Made by a program: the position numbers and the translations under genes. Of a stretch of 64,000 nucleotides of DNA, positions 36,745 to 45,721 are shown one piece after another (position 1 is the stretch's first letter; every line of letters begins with the position of its first letter). Source of the DNA: Deltaproteobacteria bacterium (GTDB lineage Bacteria; Myxococcota_A; Polyangia; JACPQR01); contig JACPQR010000051.1 of NCBI GenBank assembly GCA_016190375.1, forward strand, positions 18,923-82,922. The letters are read 5' to 3'. The notes under the pieces are model-generated. The model was given only the letters and a program-made list of their open reading frames with translations. It ran no database searches and had not been told where the DNA came from.

Positions 36745-37272
36745 ATGCGTGAGGCGGTCCAGACCATCCAGCTCCTCGTCGCGCCCGTCGTCATGGTGTC
36801 GGCCTGCGGCCTTCTGTGTCTCGCGCTGTACAACCGGCTGGCCGCCGTCGTCGGGCGGCTGCGCGCGATGGCGAAGGAGGAGGTGGACACGCTGGCGCGC
36901 CTCTCGCTCGCGGGGGCGGAGCCTGGCAAGAAGACGCCCGAGCGGCGTCTGCGAGCGAGGGTGACGACGCTGGAGGAGCAGGTGGACCACGTCATGTCGC
37001 GCGCCAGGCTCATCCGGGCGGCCCTGACCTGCCTTCTTGCCGCGGTCCTCTGCATGCTCGTCTGCTCGCTCGCGCTTGGCCTGTCGATCCTCGCTCGCTT
37101 CTTCGCGACCGTCGCCCTCGGAGCGTTCTTCGCCGGCGTCCTCGTGATGATCGCGGGAGTGATCCTGGCGCTCGGGGAGCTCAAGATCGCCCTCGTGCCG
37201 GCGGCGCTCGAGCACGCGGCGGTCGAGCCGCCGGAGGACGAGTGTCCTGAACCCACACGACCTGCCGCGTGA
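36745..37272 (+). CDS. DUF2721-family membrane protein
   Basis: This 175-aa protein has an N-terminal transmembrane segment (LLVAPVVMVSACGLLCLALY) and a cytoplasmic basic helix with RLRARVTTLEEQVDHVMSRARLI. A C-terminal pair of transmembrane helices follows (ALTCLLAAVLCMLVCSLALGL, ATVALGAFFAGVLVMIAGVIL). This arrangement fits DUF2721. The family has no established function. It is probably co-transcribed with coaE and the reductase gene. Confidence 0.8.
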   Translation: MREAVQTIQLLVAPVVMVSACGLLCLALYNRLAAVVGRLRAMAKEEVDTLARLSLAGAEPGKKTPERRLRARVTTLEEQVDHVMSRARLIRAALTCLLAAVLCMLVCSLALGLSILARFFATVALGAFFAGVLVMIAGVILALGELKIALVPAALEHAAVEPPEDECPEPTRPAA

Positions 37273-37538
37273 GGACCACTTCGTCTCCACGGACGCAAGA
37301 TGCGAGGGGCAGACGGAGGAGCTCCCGCTGGGCTACGTGCCGCCCTGACTCGAGAAGCGATGCGGCGGCCGACGGGACGGTTGTTGGGTCGCGCCTATAG
37401 GCCGAGGTCCCCTCTCGCTCCCGAGCTCCGCGCTCGCGGGGCGCTGCCGATCGGTCGGATCCGCCGCGCGAAGGCGCCGGTGGTCGGCTGCCCAGGCCGG
37501 TCGAGGACGAGGGCACGCCGCTTGCTGATTGGCGGGGA

Positions 37539-40016
37539 ATGCGACTGCGTTTCCTCACCGTATCGGTTGCCGTTCTTTGCACCGGGTGCGATGACGGGCC
37601 CTCGCCGGCCGCGGCGCAATCGGCGTGGGCGGTCGAATCCTCCGCGGGCCCGTTCCTGACCGTCACGCCGTCCTCGGTGACGGTGGGCGAGAGGGTCGAG
37701 GGGATGACGTTCGACTTTCGCCTGCCTGCGGCGATCATTGGCGGCGGCGCGCCGGCGGGGTTGTACAACGGATTCGCCGAGGACAACTCGGTGATGCAGA
37801 TCGAGCTCCCGCTCCAGCACGGCCCCGACTCGACCGACGAGCAGGAGCACGCCTCGGGCTTCGCGCGGTTCGACGAGCCCGTCCTGTGCTGGGTGACCGA
37901 CCGGGCGTGCGTCGAGGGCGCGCGGTCGAGCGGCCAGGACGGCTTCTGGCGTGCGTTCGCCATCCGGCCGAACCAGACGGTCCAGGAGCTCCAGCTCGCC
38001 AAGGCCCTCATGGACGCGTCCCTTCCCGGGATCCCGAACCACAACGTGCTCGGGGTTTACGTCCCCGACAGACAGCGGCTCGCCGCGGGGACGATCGTGC
38101 GGTTGCGCTACACGGGGCACGTCCCCTCCCGCGCAACCGACTGGACCGATCGGCCCTTCCTCACGCACCTCCGCTACCGGACGTCGCTCCAGAGCGAATG
38201 GGTCACCCTCGACACCGACACGGGCGACGTCGGCGCCCTCCAGATCCTCGCGGGAAGCCCGGCGTTCGTGCGGGTGCTCGCTCCACTCGACGTGGGGGTG
38301 CAGGAGAGCTTCGTGATCGCGGTCGTCGTGACCGATCGAACGGGCAACCCGACCCGGTGGACCGGGACGGCCTGGGTCGAGGGCGTGGACCCGCGCGGTC
38401 CCGTCCAGATCGAATTCGTCGATGCGTGGCGAGGGGAGCGCGAGGTCCAGATCGATGACGAGGGGTTCCACGTGCTCTCACCGTCGCTCGAGGGCGCCGG
38501 AGTGAGGGCGGTCGATCAGGTGGTTCGCGCGTGGAGGGGGTCCCCGCCGTACCACCGCCTCCTCGGCGACATCCACATCCACACGGGCGACGGCGGCGCG
38601 CAGCGGAAGTTCCTGGGGGTCCACACGGCGGGCGATCACGCGGCGCTCTACTCGCGCACGCAGGACGCGCTGGCCTACCTCGACCAGGTGGCAGGCTACG
38701 ACTTCGGCGCCGTCTCGGAGCACTCGAGCGCCGACGCCGGCTACGCCTTTCCGGCGTCCGTCGCGGACAGCACCGAGTTCCGTGACGGAGGCGCCTGCCA
38801 CGGCAAGACGTCGTTCCCGTTTCCCGTCGATACCGGCTGGTGGACCGTGTCGCAGCAGTCCGCGCACGAGTACCAGGAGAAGCGCGCGGGGCACTTCGTG
38901 GTCTTCCCGGCATACGAATGGCACGCCCAGCACATCCCGGATCCGACGGATCCCGACGCCGACTGGCTCGACTGGTCCCCGCTGCACCGCGTCGTGCTGT
39001 TCCGCGACTTCGCCGACGGCTGGGACCTTCCCCTCCTGCCCGGAGACACCCTCAACGTGTCGCCGCGCTGCCTCTTCCGTTTCCTCGAGCTCGTCGGCTA
39101 CGGCCCGGAGCAGGCGCTCGTCGTGCCGCACATGATGATGGCGGTCGGCGTGAACCTCGACTGGGACCTGACCTATGCCGACACCTCCGTCGCGCCGTGC
39201 GTCCGCCCGGCCGAGTACCAGACCGTCGGCGAGATCTTCTCCGCGCGTAGCGAGGACAATGCCGAGAGCCCCTTGGTTGAGCAAGGCCCGGAAGGGCACC
39301 TCACGCTCTTCGAGGGCGAGGACGGCTCCGAGACGTGGAGCTACCGGTACGGTTGGCGCGACCTCGACGTCCGGATCGGGCTCATCGGCTCGTCGGACAA
39401 TCACTCCCAGACGCCCGGCGCAAACGACGACGTCGCGCTGGACGGCGAGCGGTACCATCTGCACGAGCCCGGTGGGACGGCGGTCGTCCTGGCGCGCTCG
39501 CGGGACCCCGACGAGATCCGCGACGCGATCCACGACGCGCTGCAGGATCGTGCGACCTACGCCACGACCGGCGTCCGCGCCTGGCTGTCCTTCGACGTCG
39601 ATGGTAGCCCCATGGGCTCCGAGATCGACGTGGACGGCGCGATCGCACAGGCGAACGTGGAGCTCGCGGTCGCGATGCCGATCCGGCGTATCGAGCTCTG
39701 GTCCGCGCAGGCGGGCATCCCGGACGCGCCGTACGAGATCGTCTGGCAGGAGGAACCGGAGGGAAGGACGGTCTCGAGAACCATCGAGCTGTCGAACCCC
39801 CTTGCGTCGGTTGCGGACCTGCCGCGCCGCGAGGCCGTGATGCTCTACTACGTGCGAGCCTTCCTGGATGCGCCCGGGGCCGAGGGCGACGAACAGCCGG
39901 AGGACGCCGTCTGGTCGAGCCCGATCTGGGTCCGCTGGGCAGACGGTTCCGCCAGCGAGCCCGGCTGGCCCCTCCCGCCCCTCGAGTGCGCCGAACCTCG
40001 CCATCCGGTCGACTGA
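37539..40016 (+). CDS. DUF3604-domain lipoprotein (PHP-like metal hydrolase fold)
   Basis: This 825-aa protein has a lipoprotein signal (VSVAVLCTGC). An N-terminal beta-rich region precedes a DUF3604 domain whose metal-ligand-like motifs are GDIHIHTGDG, YDFGAVSEHSS, VFPAYEWHAQH and LIGSSDNHSQTPG. DUF3604 is related to the PHP phosphoesterase fold. The C-terminal part gives an immunoglobulin-like region (RRIELWSAQAG). It is presumably outer-membrane-tethered. A GGGGA box precedes ATG 37539. Enzymatic activity is inferred from the fold only. Confidence 0.85.
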   Translation: MRLRFLTVSVAVLCTGCDDGPSPAAAQSAWAVESSAGPFLTVTPSSVTVGERVEGMTFDFRLPAAIIGGGAPAGLYNGFAEDNSVMQIELPLQHGPDSTDEQEHASGFARFDEPVLCWVTDRACVEGARSSGQDGFWRAFAIRPNQTVQELQLAKALMDASLPGIPNHNVLGVYVPDRQRLAAGTIVRLRYTGHVPSRATDWTDRPFLTHLRYRTSLQSEWVTLDTDTGDVGALQILAGSPAFVRVLAPLDVGVQESFVIAVVVTDRTGNPTRWTGTAWVEGVDPRGPVQIEFVDAWRGEREVQIDDEGFHVLSPSLEGAGVRAVDQVVRAWRGSPPYHRLLGDIHIHTGDGGAQRKFLGVHTAGDHAALYSRTQDALAYLDQVAGYDFGAVSEHSSADAGYAFPASVADSTEFRDGGACHGKTSFPFPVDTGWWTVSQQSAHEYQEKRAGHFVVFPAYEWHAQHIPDPTDPDADWLDWSPLHRVVLFRDFADGWDLPLLPGDTLNVSPRCLFRFLELVGYGPEQALVVPHMMMAVGVNLDWDLTYADTSVAPCVRPAEYQTVGEIFSARSEDNAESPLVEQGPEGHLTLFEGEDGSETWSYRYGWRDLDVRIGLIGSSDNHSQTPGANDDVALDGERYHLHEPGGTAVVLARSRDPDEIRDAIHDALQDRATYATTGVRAWLSFDVDGSPMGSEIDVDGAIAQANVELAVAMPIRRIELWSAQAGIPDAPYEIVWQEEPEGRTVSRTIELSNPLASVADLPRREAVMLYYVRAFLDAPGAEGDEQPEDAVWSSPIWVRWADGSASEPGWPLPPLECAEPRHPVD

Positions 40017-40128
40017 CAGACTGCGCGGCGTCGGCGTCGGCCTTCGTCTCGGCGCCGGCGGCCCGACGCCACCTCCGCGCGCGATCTCACGCGCTTGCGA
40101 CCCATCGGTCCGTTCCCATATTGGAGGC

Positions 40129-40539
40129 ATGTTCGCCGCCGTCCTCTCGCTCGCGCTCGCCGCTACCGCACCGATCTCGATCGTGCACCAGAACCGGATG
40201 GGGCCCGCGTTCCGGCTGGTCCGATCGGTGCTCGTGCTCGATGACGAGGTGCTCGTAGACCGAGAGGGGGGTCCGGGCCCTGGCCTGGAGGCGGTGATCG
40301 ACGGCAAGGTCGCGCCAGGCGCGCACGTGCTGCGCGTGGAGCTCCACTATCAGGGCTCGGGTGGCGGGGCCTTCCCCTACCTCGAGGGGTACCGGTTCCG
40401 CGTGAGCGCACAGTTCCGCTTCACGTCGCTGCCCGGCGTCCCGCTCCGCCTCGAGGTCATGGGACACGAGCAAGGTGGCCCGACGACACCCTGGGAGGAG
40501 AAGCCGGCGATCGCGTTCCGCTTGTGGTCGCGCGGTTGA
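40129..40539 (+). CDS. Small secreted hypothetical protein (parent of a tail duplication)
   Basis: This 136-aa protein has a signal peptide (MFAAVLSLALAATAP). A short beta-sandwich-like domain follows (APGAHVLRVELHYQGSGGG, then FRVSAQFRFTSLPGVPLRLEV). No family was recognised. The last 90 codons are duplicated almost identically 1.05 kb downstream (41318-41588), beyond hicAB. The stop codon sits inside a small hairpin (TGATCC...GGATCA, 40537-40553) followed by 68-nt element copy B. Confidence 0.75.
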   Translation: MFAAVLSLALAATAPISIVHQNRMGPAFRLVRSVLVLDDEVLVDREGGPGPGLEAVIDGKVAPGAHVLRVELHYQGSGGGAFPYLEGYRFRVSAQFRFTSLPGVPLRLEVMGHEQGGPTTPWEEKPAIAFRLWSRG

Positions 40540-40625
40540 TCCGCGATGGATCAGATCGACGAAATGCGCGGTTAGGTCCGCGAAACCTGTGTTCTCGCGT
40601 GGTTACCAGCCGGGTGCGTGTCGAC
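40263..40625 (+). repeat. Left arm of a 360-bp direct duplication flanking hicAB
   Basis: This is nearly identical to 41318-41674 (a handful of substitutions in the gene part plus one 6-bp indel). It comprises the 3' two-thirds of the small secreted gene plus 68-nt copy B. The offset of about 1.05 kb places hicAB exactly between the arms. Confidence 0.9.
40558..40625 (+). repeat. 68-nt dispersed element, copy B
   Basis: Begins GACGAAATGCGCGGTTA and ends GGGTGCGTGTCGAC, i.e. the terminal CCCC of the family is changed to CGAC. It contains the inner imperfect palindrome GGTCCGCGAAACC. It follows the stop of the small secreted gene by 18 bp and precedes hicA by 50 bp. Confidence 0.75.
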
Positions 40626-40675
40626 GACGTGTGGAGAGGGTGGCGCGTTGATAGCGCGGGTGATATCTTTCTTCG

Positions 40676-40873
40676 ATGCCGCGGAAGTTGCGTGAGCTCG
40701 AGGCCGACCTGAAGAAGGCCGGCTTCAGCCGCTCGCCGGGAAAGGGCAGCCATCGCAACTACACACACCCGCGCTTTCCCGGCGTCGTCACCATCAGTGG
40801 CAAGGAAGGCGATGATGCGAAGCCCTACCAAGAGAAGCAGGTCGCTGCCGCGATCGAGAAGGCCAAGACCTGA
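40676..40873 (+). CDS. hicA: HicA-type mRNA interferase toxin
   Basis: This 65-aa toxin has the HicA double-stranded-RNA-binding-like fold. Signature: LKKAGFSRSPGKGSHRNYTHP with catalytic His26 in GSHRNY, then VTISGKEGDDAKPYQEKQV. It cleaves mRNA and tmRNA when free of HicB. Toxin-before-antitoxin order is normal for HicAB. The ATG at 40676 is 50 bp after repeat copy B. Confidence 0.88.
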   Translation: MPRKLRELEADLKKAGFSRSPGKGSHRNYTHPRFPGVVTISGKEGDDAKPYQEKQVAAAIEKAKT

Positions 40874-41198
40874 GGCCAGGCAATACCCGGCGGTCATCGC
40901 GTGGTCCGCCCACGACGATTGCTTCGTCGCGAGCGTGCCGGCGCTCCGCGGGTGCATGAGCCACGGATCCACGCCGGAAGAGGCGGCGCACAACATCCTC
41001 GAGGCCGCGCGAGGTTGGCTCCAGACGGCCCGCAGAAAGGGGCTCCCGATCCCGCCGCCGCCGCGGGGAATGTCGGGCCGGATGCTCGTGCGCATCCCGA
41101 GGACGTTGCATGAGGACGTCACGCGCCGTGCCGAGCTCGACGGTGTGAGCTTGAATCAGTGGGTGACGGCGGCCTTGGCGGAGAAGGTCGCGCGCTGA
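40815..41198 (+). CDS. hicB: HicB-type antitoxin
   Basis: This protein of about 127 aa has the HicB partial RNase-H-like fold: YPAVIAWSAHDDCFVASVPALRGCMSHG, then TPEEAAHNILEAARGWL. A C-terminal ribbon-helix-helix follows (MLVRIPRTLHEDVTRRAELDGVSLNQWV). It neutralises HicA and represses the operon. No ATG lies near the domain start. The in-frame ATGs at 40812 and 40815 lie inside hicA and would add a basic N-terminal stretch, so the start is uncertain; a non-ATG start after the hicA stop is possible. Confidence 0.82.
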   Translation: MRSPTKRSRSLPRSRRPRPEARQYPAVIAWSAHDDCFVASVPALRGCMSHGSTPEEAAHNILEAARGWLQTARRKGLPIPPPPRGMSGRMLVRIPRTLHEDVTRRAELDGVSLNQWVTAALAEKVAR

Positions 41199-41317
41199 GG
41201 CGACAGCGCCAGCCTGGACCCCATGTCGGGCGGGACGTGGTCGGGGGGCCAGCCGTAGCGGCAAGCGGCGCGGCACTTCGTTCTTCGAGCTCATTCACGA
41301 GCCGACCATGCGCACGC

Positions 41318-41588
41318 AGAGGGGGGTCCGGGCCCTGGCCTGGAGGCGGTGATCGACGGCAAGGTCGCGCCGGGCGCGCACGTGCTGCGCGTGGAGCTGC
41401 ACTATCAGGGCTCGGGTGGCGGGGCCTTCCCCTACCTCGAGGGGTACCGGTTCCGCGTGAGCGCACAGTTCCGCTTCACGTCGCTGCCCGGCGTCCCGCT
41501 CCGCCTCGAGGTGATGGGACACGAGCAAGGTGGCCCGACGAGGGAGGAGAAGCCGGCGATCGCGTTCCGCTTGTGGTCGCGCGGTTGA
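41318..41588 (+). pseudogene. Duplicated 3' part of the small secreted gene
   Basis: This encodes about 90 residues matching 40263-40539, from the sequence just before LEAVIDGKVAPG to the terminal LWSRG, minus the signal peptide and N-terminus. Two residues are lost in the TTPWEE/TREE indel. Without a signal peptide it is unlikely to be functional. Together with 41199-41317, in which nothing is recognised, it fills the gene-poor stretch before the kinase gene. Confidence 0.85.
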
Positions 41589-41606
41589 TCCGCGATGGAT
41601 CAGATC

Positions 41607-41674
41607 GACGAAATGCGCGGTTGGGTTCGCGAAACCAGTGATCTCGCGCGGTTGCGAGCCGGGTGCGTGTCCCC
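41607..41674 (+). repeat. 68-nt dispersed element, copy C
   Basis: Begins GACGAAATGCGCGGTTG, contains GGTTCGCGAAACC and ends GGGTGCGTGTCCCC. It is the right end of the duplication flanking hicAB and sits 53 bp upstream of the large kinase gene, so it may lie in that gene's promoter region. Confidence 0.8.
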
Positions 41675-41727
41675 GCCTCTGTCCAGGCATTTGTTCGCTC
41701 TTCTGGTGGTATTGTCCGGCCCGGGGA

Positions 41728-44700
41728 ATGGAGTCGACCCAGCCAGGGGTGGCGGCGCGCACGTCCATCGGGCCGTACAAGCTGGAGGGGGTCCTGGGCA
41801 AGGGAGGGATGGGCGTCGTCTACCGTGGCGTGGACGAGGCCGGGACGCCCGTGGCGGTCAAGGTCATCGCGGCCGCGTGCCTCGCGAAGGAGACGGCCAG
41901 GCTGCGCTTCGAGCGCGAGGCCCTGATCCGGATCGATCACCCCAACGTAGTCCGGCTGCGCGACGCGCGGACCGACTCGGACGGTACGCCGTACGTCGTC
42001 TTCGACCTGCTCGAGGGCGAGACGCTCGAGGACGTCATCGAGCGGGACGACCTGACGATCGGCGAGGTCGTACGGATGGGACGGCACGTGGCCAATGGGC
42101 TGCATGCCGCCCACGCGATGCGAGTCGTGCACCGCGATCTGAAGCCGTCGAACGTCTTTCGCTGCCGCGACGGGCTGTACAAGATCTTCGACTTCGGGAT
42201 CGCGCTCCTGTCGTCTCGCGACACGCGGCTCACCGCGAAGAGCTCGCTGCTCGGGACACCGTCGTACCTCTCGCCGGAGCAGGCTCGCTGCGAGCTCGAC
42301 CTCGACCCGCGATCGGACATCTGGGCGCTCGGCGCCGTCCTGTACCACGCGCTCGCCGGCAAGCCGCCGTTCGACGGCGAGTCCATCCTCCTGACGATCG
42401 TGGCCGCGGCGACGCGGGATGTGGCTCCGCTCGGGCAGGTCGCGCCGGCAGTTCCCTCCTCTCTCGCCGCGGTCGTCGATCGCGCGCTCAGGAGGGACAA
42501 GAAGGAGCGGTGGCCCACCGCCGTCGACCTCGAGGCGGCGCTCGCCGCCCTCGATCTCGGCGAGGCGTCGTCGCGAGAGGTTCGCTCTGTACGCGGCGCC
42601 GGGGTCCGGCCATCGCCGCAGGCCGGCGAGCCTCGGGCGGAGGCCGGGGGCGCCGACACGCAGTTCCCGCCGACCGAACATCGCGTCATGGCCATCCTCT
42701 TCGCGGAAGGAGTCCATGACGCGGCCCGCCTCTCCGCCGAGATCGAAGGCCAGGGCGGCAAGGTGATGCAGCTCGCTGGGGGCCGCGCGCTGGGGCTGTT
42801 CGGCGTCACCTCCTGGGAGGGGGACGAGGTCCTTCGCGCCGCGGCGGCGGCGATTCAAGGTCGCCTGGCAGCCGAGCGCGTGGCGGTCGCGTCGGGGCAC
42901 GCGGTCCTCGAACGAGGAGCGGTCGCCGGCCTCGGCTTGCGAGACGCCGAGGCGGGTTGCGCGGTCGAGCTCGACGGCGTGGCGGTCGCACCCGAGGCCG
43001 CGAAACATCTGGACGAGAGCTTCTCGCTCCGCTCGGCGCCCGGTGGTTTCTTCGAGCTGACCGCCGATCGCGGGCCGAGCTGGCCGGCGCCGCCCCCGGA
43101 GGCGACGGCTCCCACGACGTTCGGCCGCGAGCCCGAGCTCGCGCAGCTCCGGTTCGCCCTGTCGAGCGCGCTGGACGACGAGCGCGCGATCGCCGTCCTG
43201 GTGACGGGCCCCGCTGGAATCGGCAAGACCCGGCTGCGACGGGAGATGGAGCGGCTGATCCTCGATGCTCCCTCGAAGGTGACGACGCTGATCGGCCGGG
43301 GGGAGCCGATCCGGCGAGGCGCGGCGCTCTCGCTCTTCGCGTCCGCGATCCACGGCCGGGCCCGTCTCGCCGCGCACAGGCGGGGCTGGCCCACCCTGTC
43401 CGCCAATTCGCCGCTGGAGGGCCGGCGCGCGGCCGTCCGGTGTCTCGTCGCCGAGGCGCTGCCCGAGGGAGGCGCCACCGAGGACTTCTCGAGCTTCCTC
43501 GGCGAGCTCCTCGGGGTCCCGATGCCGGCCACGCCCGGGATCGAGGCAGCCAGGCTGGATCCCCGCCTGATGGGCGACCGCCTGCGGATGGCGCTGCGCG
43601 ACTACCTCGATGCCCTCGCGGCTCGAGGTCCACTGGCCCTCCTCCTCGAGGACCTGCAATGGGCCGATCCGGCCTCGCTCGACATGCTGCCCGACCTTCT
43701 CGACAGGAACGCGGACCGACCTCTGGTCGTGGTCGCGACGGCACGGCCGGAGCTCCTCGACCATCGCCGGGATCCGTTCCGCGGCCACACGGTCATTCGC
43801 CTCGTCTTGCGCGGGCTGGTCTCGTCGCACGTCGCTTCCCTCGGGGAGGCGGTCGCGGGTCGCCGGCTCCCCGAGGCGCTCGCCAGCGCCATCACCAGCG
43901 TCACCGGAGGCAATCCCTTCTACGTCGAGCAGATCGTCCTCGCGCTCAAGGATCGAGCCTCCCTCGACTGCGACGCGGCGAGCCTCCCCCTGCCCCTGTC
44001 GGTCGAGGCCGCCGTCCAGTCACGGCTCGACCACTTGCCGCACGCGGAGAAGGAGCTCTGCAAGGCCGCCGCCTGTTTCCATCGTCCCTTCTCTGCCGAG
44101 GAGGCCTCGTGCCTGGAGGTGGATGGGGCCCTGCTGCACTCGCTCACGCGGCGCGAGATCCTCGCGAGCCGGGTGCGCGACCGGGGGGCGACGGCCAGGG
44201 ACTACCAGTTCCGCAGCTCGCTCGTGGGCGAGGTCGCGTATCGAATGCTCGGCGACGAGGCGAGGAGCGCCGTTCACCGCCGCATCGCAGCTCACCTCTC
44301 GGCGGGCTCGGGCTGCGATCCCGAGGAGGTCGCATCTCACCACGATCGCGGAGGCCAGCCGGAGGCCGCGGCCACCCGCTATGCCGAGGCGGCGCTCGCG
44401 ACCTCGCGAAGGGGCGACACAGCCGCGGTGATGCGCTGCTCCGACGCAGCGCTTCGCCTTGGACCGATCCGCGAGTCGGCGTTCGCCCTCCGGATGGCCC
44501 GCTCCACCGCGCTCTACTTCGGCGGCAGGAGGGACGAGCAGGAGCGCGAGATCCGTGCGGCGCTCGATTCCAGCAGGAGCGACGCCGAGCGGGCCTGCGC
44601 GCAAACGGAGCTCACCGGCTGGCTGACGGTGGAGGGCCGTCTCCACGAGGCGGAGCAGGCCGCGACGGCGGCCGTCGAGTCCGCGCGCGCGGCAGGCGAT

Positions 44701-45630
44701 CGCGAAAGGCTCGCGCTCGCCTGCGCATCTCGCGTCCGGCCCCTCTGGTTCGCGGGGAATCTGGCCGTGCTCGAGGAGGTCGTGGCGGAGGTCGCGGCGC
44801 TCGCCGAGGGCGGCTCGCCTCGCGCGGCCTTCGCCGCTGCCGAGGCTCGCGCGCACCTCGCGGCCGCGCGCGGGGATCACGGGGAGCGTCTCTCGTGCTA
44901 CGGGGAGGCGATCGGCCTGCTCGAGAACGCAGGCGACGTGCGGCGCCTGGCCGCCATGCGGTCGGACCAGGCGGACACGTACAACAGGGTAGGGGCCTAC
45001 GGGGAGGCCGAGGCTGCGCTCCGTGAGGCCATCGAGGGCTGTCGTCGCGTCGGCAGCCACGTCGCGGAGGGCTACGCACGTCTGAACCTCGGCTATGCCC
45101 TGTCGATGCTCGGGCGTGACCAGGAGGCCCTGACGGAGCTCGCTCAGGCCGGCGTGATCGCCCAGGCCGCTCGCGAGGCGAGGCTCGGTGTCTTCGCGCG
45201 CCTCTATCGCACCCGGGTCCTCTTGCACCATGCCCCGGCCGGGGAGGTCGGCGACGAGGCCCAGAGCACTGCGGCGGCGGCGAAGGAGCTCGGGTTCGCT
45301 GCCGTCGAGGCGCTGGCCCTCTCGCTCGAGGCGAGCGCGCGGCTCGCCGCCGGCGACCACGAGGAGGCGCTCGCGGCATCCGACCGCGCGATGCAGATCC
45401 GCGGCGAGAAGGGCGGCGTCGAGGAGGACGAGGCGGAGCTGTACGTCACGCACGCCGAGGTGCTGTCGGCCGTCGGCCGCAAGGAAGAAGCGGCCGCGGT
45501 CCTCTCCGCAGGCAGGGAGCGAATCGAGGCGCTCGCGCGCGGGATCGGCGATCCCGAGCTTCGCCGCAAGTTCCTGGAGCTCGTCCCCGCGCACCGCCGG
45601 CTGCGCCCGAGAGGGTCTCTGCGTTCGTGA
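41728..45630 (+). CDS. Multidomain Ser/Thr kinase - cyclase-like - AAA ATPase - TPR protein
   Basis: This 1300-aa cytoplasmic protein begins with a Hanks kinase: GKGGMG loop (about residue 26), HRDLKPSN (about 135), DFG (about 155) and GTPSYLSPEQ. Residues about 318-445 resemble a nucleotide-cyclase domain (VMAILFAEGVHDAARL, GGKVMQLAGGRALGLFG) but lack the metal-binding Asp motif, so it is probably non-catalytic. An AAA_16-type ATPase with P-loop GPAGIGKT (about 494) and DLQWAD Walker B follows. The C-terminal 400 residues are TPR-like helical repeats. This order is known in delta-proteobacterial signalling kinases. It lies upstream of an NtrC-type regulator. No transmembrane segment is seen. 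Confidence 0.9.
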   Translation: MESTQPGVAARTSIGPYKLEGVLGKGGMGVVYRGVDEAGTPVAVKVIAAACLAKETARLRFEREALIRIDHPNVVRLRDARTDSDGTPYVVFDLLEGETLEDVIERDDLTIGEVVRMGRHVANGLHAAHAMRVVHRDLKPSNVFRCRDGLYKIFDFGIALLSSRDTRLTAKSSLLGTPSYLSPEQARCELDLDPRSDIWALGAVLYHALAGKPPFDGESILLTIVAAATRDVAPLGQVAPAVPSSLAAVVDRALRRDKKERWPTAVDLEAALAALDLGEASSREVRSVRGAGVRPSPQAGEPRAEAGGADTQFPPTEHRVMAILFAEGVHDAARLSAEIEGQGGKVMQLAGGRALGLFGVTSWEGDEVLRAAAAAIQGRLAAERVAVASGHAVLERGAVAGLGLRDAEAGCAVELDGVAVAPEAAKHLDESFSLRSAPGGFFELTADRGPSWPAPPPEATAPTTFGREPELAQLRFALSSALDDERAIAVLVTGPAGIGKTRLRREMERLILDAPSKVTTLIGRGEPIRRGAALSLFASAIHGRARLAAHRRGWPTLSANSPLEGRRAAVRCLVAEALPEGGATEDFSSFLGELLGVPMPATPGIEAARLDPRLMGDRLRMALRDYLDALAARGPLALLLEDLQWADPASLDMLPDLLDRNADRPLVVVATARPELLDHRRDPFRGHTVIRLVLRGLVSSHVASLGEAVAGRRLPEALASAITSVTGGNPFYVEQIVLALKDRASLDCDAASLPLPLSVEAAVQSRLDHLPHAEKELCKAAACFHRPFSAEEASCLEVDGALLHSLTRREILASRVRDRGATARDYQFRSSLVGEVAYRMLGDEARSAVHRRIAAHLSAGSGCDPEEVASHHDRGGQPEAAATRYAEAALATSRRGDTAAVMRCSDAALRLGPIRESAFALRMARSTALYFGGRRDEQEREIRAALDSSRSDAERACAQTELTGWLTVEGRLHEAEQAATAAVESARAAGDRERLALACASRVRPLWFAGNLAVLEEVVAEVAALAEGGSPRAAFAAAEARAHLAAARGDHGERLSCYGEAIGLLENAGDVRRLAAMRSDQADTYNRVGAYGEAEAALREAIEGCRRVGSHVAEGYARLNLGYALSMLGRDQEALTELAQAGVIAQAAREARLGVFARLYRTRVLLHHAPAGEVGDEAQSTAAAAKELGFAAVEALALSLEASARLAAGDHEEALAASDRAMQIRGEKGGVEEDEAELYVTHAEVLSAVGRKEEAAAVLSAGRERIEALARGIGDPELRRKFLELVPAHRRLRPRGSLRS

Positions 45631-45721
45631 CGGTCGGGCCGTCTCGCTCTCCGTGCGCCACCCCTACCCGAACGACATCACCGTTGACTAAGGCGCGTCA
45701 TCGTCCGTAGCTTCCCGACCG

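Noticed and set aside
37273..37538. Short frame ending EELPLGYVPP just after the DUF2721 gene
   Set aside because: No start codon or ribosome site in the gap and no family; too short to support.
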